A DNA stretch of 6,405 nt from assembly GCA_029260675.1 (NCBI GenBank), contig JAJDCV010000404.1:1-6405 (forward strand), in the 5' to 3' direction. A model generated the notes under the pieces. The model made no database searches, was not told where the DNA came from, and saw only the letters and a list, made by a program, of their open reading frames with translations. This document shows positions 5,911 through 6,405 of the stretch, piece after piece. The translations under genes and the position numbers were made by a program. The number at the start of each line of letters is the position of its first letter. The first letter of the stretch is position 1. This stretch comes from Phycisphaeraceae bacterium. GTDB taxonomy: Bacteria; Planctomycetota; Phycisphaerae; Phycisphaerales; Phycisphaeraceae.

Positions 5911-6405
5911 TTAAGCTGTCTTGCTGTTAGTGAGGGCCCGTCCCTCGACCGTCACCCCGATGCCGCGCATCTGATTGATCTTCTGTGTTACGGTCCCGAC
6001 CCGGTCGTTGTCGAAGCTCAGGACGTCCATCGGGCAGACGGTGACACAGACGCCGCACTGGATGCAGCTCGTGTTGTCGTTTCCGAAGGATTGTTGGTTC
6101 TTGGCGAACGCCATCACGTCGATCCCGACCTCGCAGTAACGCGAGCACTCGCCGCAGGTGATGCACTTGTCGTCGCTGGAGATCTGCAGCGTGCCGAACC
6201 ACTTGCTGGTCATCTGCATCCACTTGGCCAGCGGGCACCAGTACCGGCACCATATCTTCCCGCCGAAGATCGGATACAGCGCCACCGGGATGATCCCGAC
6301 CAGCCAGAGGTCGGCGACCCAGTCGTAGCTGTGGAACAGCCAGTACGTCCACCACCCGTGTTCGGCGACGTTGGGGGATTGAAACGATTGCCCGGTGATG
6401 TAGTA
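5911..6405 (-). CDS. Membrane 4Fe-4S ferredoxin-type protein, C-terminal 164 aa (5' end beyond the window)
   Basis: The frame is open from the right edge to a TAA at 5911-5913. A GTG at 6285 lies in frame, but coding clearly continues upstream (YYITGQSFQS... at the edge), so it is not the start. In visible numbering, a membrane segment near 31-47 leads to GKIWCRYWCP (Cys53, Cys57) and then a 2[4Fe-4S] ferredoxin: Cys81, 84, 87, 91 and Cys114, 117, 120, 124, the last in CPMDV. This is the C-terminal plan of NapH/CcoG/NosR-like electron-transfer proteins. It aligns closely with the end of the flavoprotein fusion: the gap from the second WCR-x-x-C cysteine to the first cluster cysteine is 24 residues in both, and 'GIDVMAFAK' matches 'GIDIMNFAN'. 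The short tail 'GIGVTVEGRAL' parallels 'MAELTVNGRAV'. Whether the missing part also holds a flavoprotein domain cannot be seen. Its likely role is passing electrons at the cytoplasmic membrane. Confidence 0.88.
   Translation of the reverse strand, partial: YYITGQSFQSPNVAEHGWWTYWLFHSYDWVADLWLVGIIPVALYPIFGGKIWCRYWCPLAKWMQMTSKWFGTLQISSDDKCITCGECSRYCEVGIDVMAFAKNQQSFGNDNTSCIQCGVCVTVCPMDVLSFDNDRVGTVTQKINQMRGIGVTVEGRALTNSKTA

Noticed and set aside
5911..6405. Calling the right-edge protein NosR or NapH specifically
   Set aside because: Only the shared ferredoxin end is visible. The FMN-binding or N-terminal parts that separate these families lie outside the window, and no nos or nap genes are seen.
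1..6405. tRNA or rRNA genes, CRISPR arrays, insertion sequences
   Set aside because: I saw no cloverleaf-like or rRNA sequence, no spaced direct repeats and no transposase. The only tandem repeat is the TQP-coding linker.

Overview
The window is high-GC bacterial DNA that most resembles a planctomycete of the Phycisphaerae type. The clues are a short membrane protein that begins with a CPKC/CPEC zinc ribbon carrying a 'YDLTG' signature, a secreted protein with a TQP-repeat linker, and a membrane flavoprotein/ferredoxin fusion of a kind I associate with that group. The assignment rests on remembered family features, not on a search.

Layout from left to right. Positions 1-459 (minus strand) hold the first 153 codons of a probable GNAT-family acetyltransferase that runs off the left edge. 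After a 117-nt gap with one weak hairpin come three minus-strand genes that look like one operon, read from 5195 down to 577. They are (i) a 797-aa fusion of a two-dinucleotide-fold flavoprotein with a NapH-like membrane ferredoxin, (ii) a 292-aa exported protein of unknown role with a TQP-repeat linker, and (iii) a 436-aa glutamate dehydrogenase. The gaps are 32 nt and 3 nt, and the ribosome binding site of the dehydrogenase lies inside the end of the gene before it. A 145-nt divergent regulatory region (5196-5340) follows. Next is a plus-strand gene for a zinc-ribbon membrane protein (5341-5898), visibly poorer in GC than its neighbours. It converges, 12 nt apart, on the 3' end of a second membrane 4Fe-4S protein (5911-6405, minus strand) that runs off the right edge.

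How the genes may work together: the fusion protein has what it needs to take electrons from NAD(P)H through FAD and pass them to membrane-associated 4Fe-4S clusters. The right-edge protein is a clear paralogue of its ferredoxin end, so the two may belong to one membrane electron-transfer pathway. Glutamate dehydrogenase in the same operon could supply or use reduced pyridine nucleotide, but that link is inference. The most notable point is that the FAD-binding 'GLYVVGD' motif, normally at the C-terminal end of thioredoxin-reductase-like flavoproteins, sits at the N-terminus of the fusion, ahead of the first Rossmann fold. This looks like a circular permutation.
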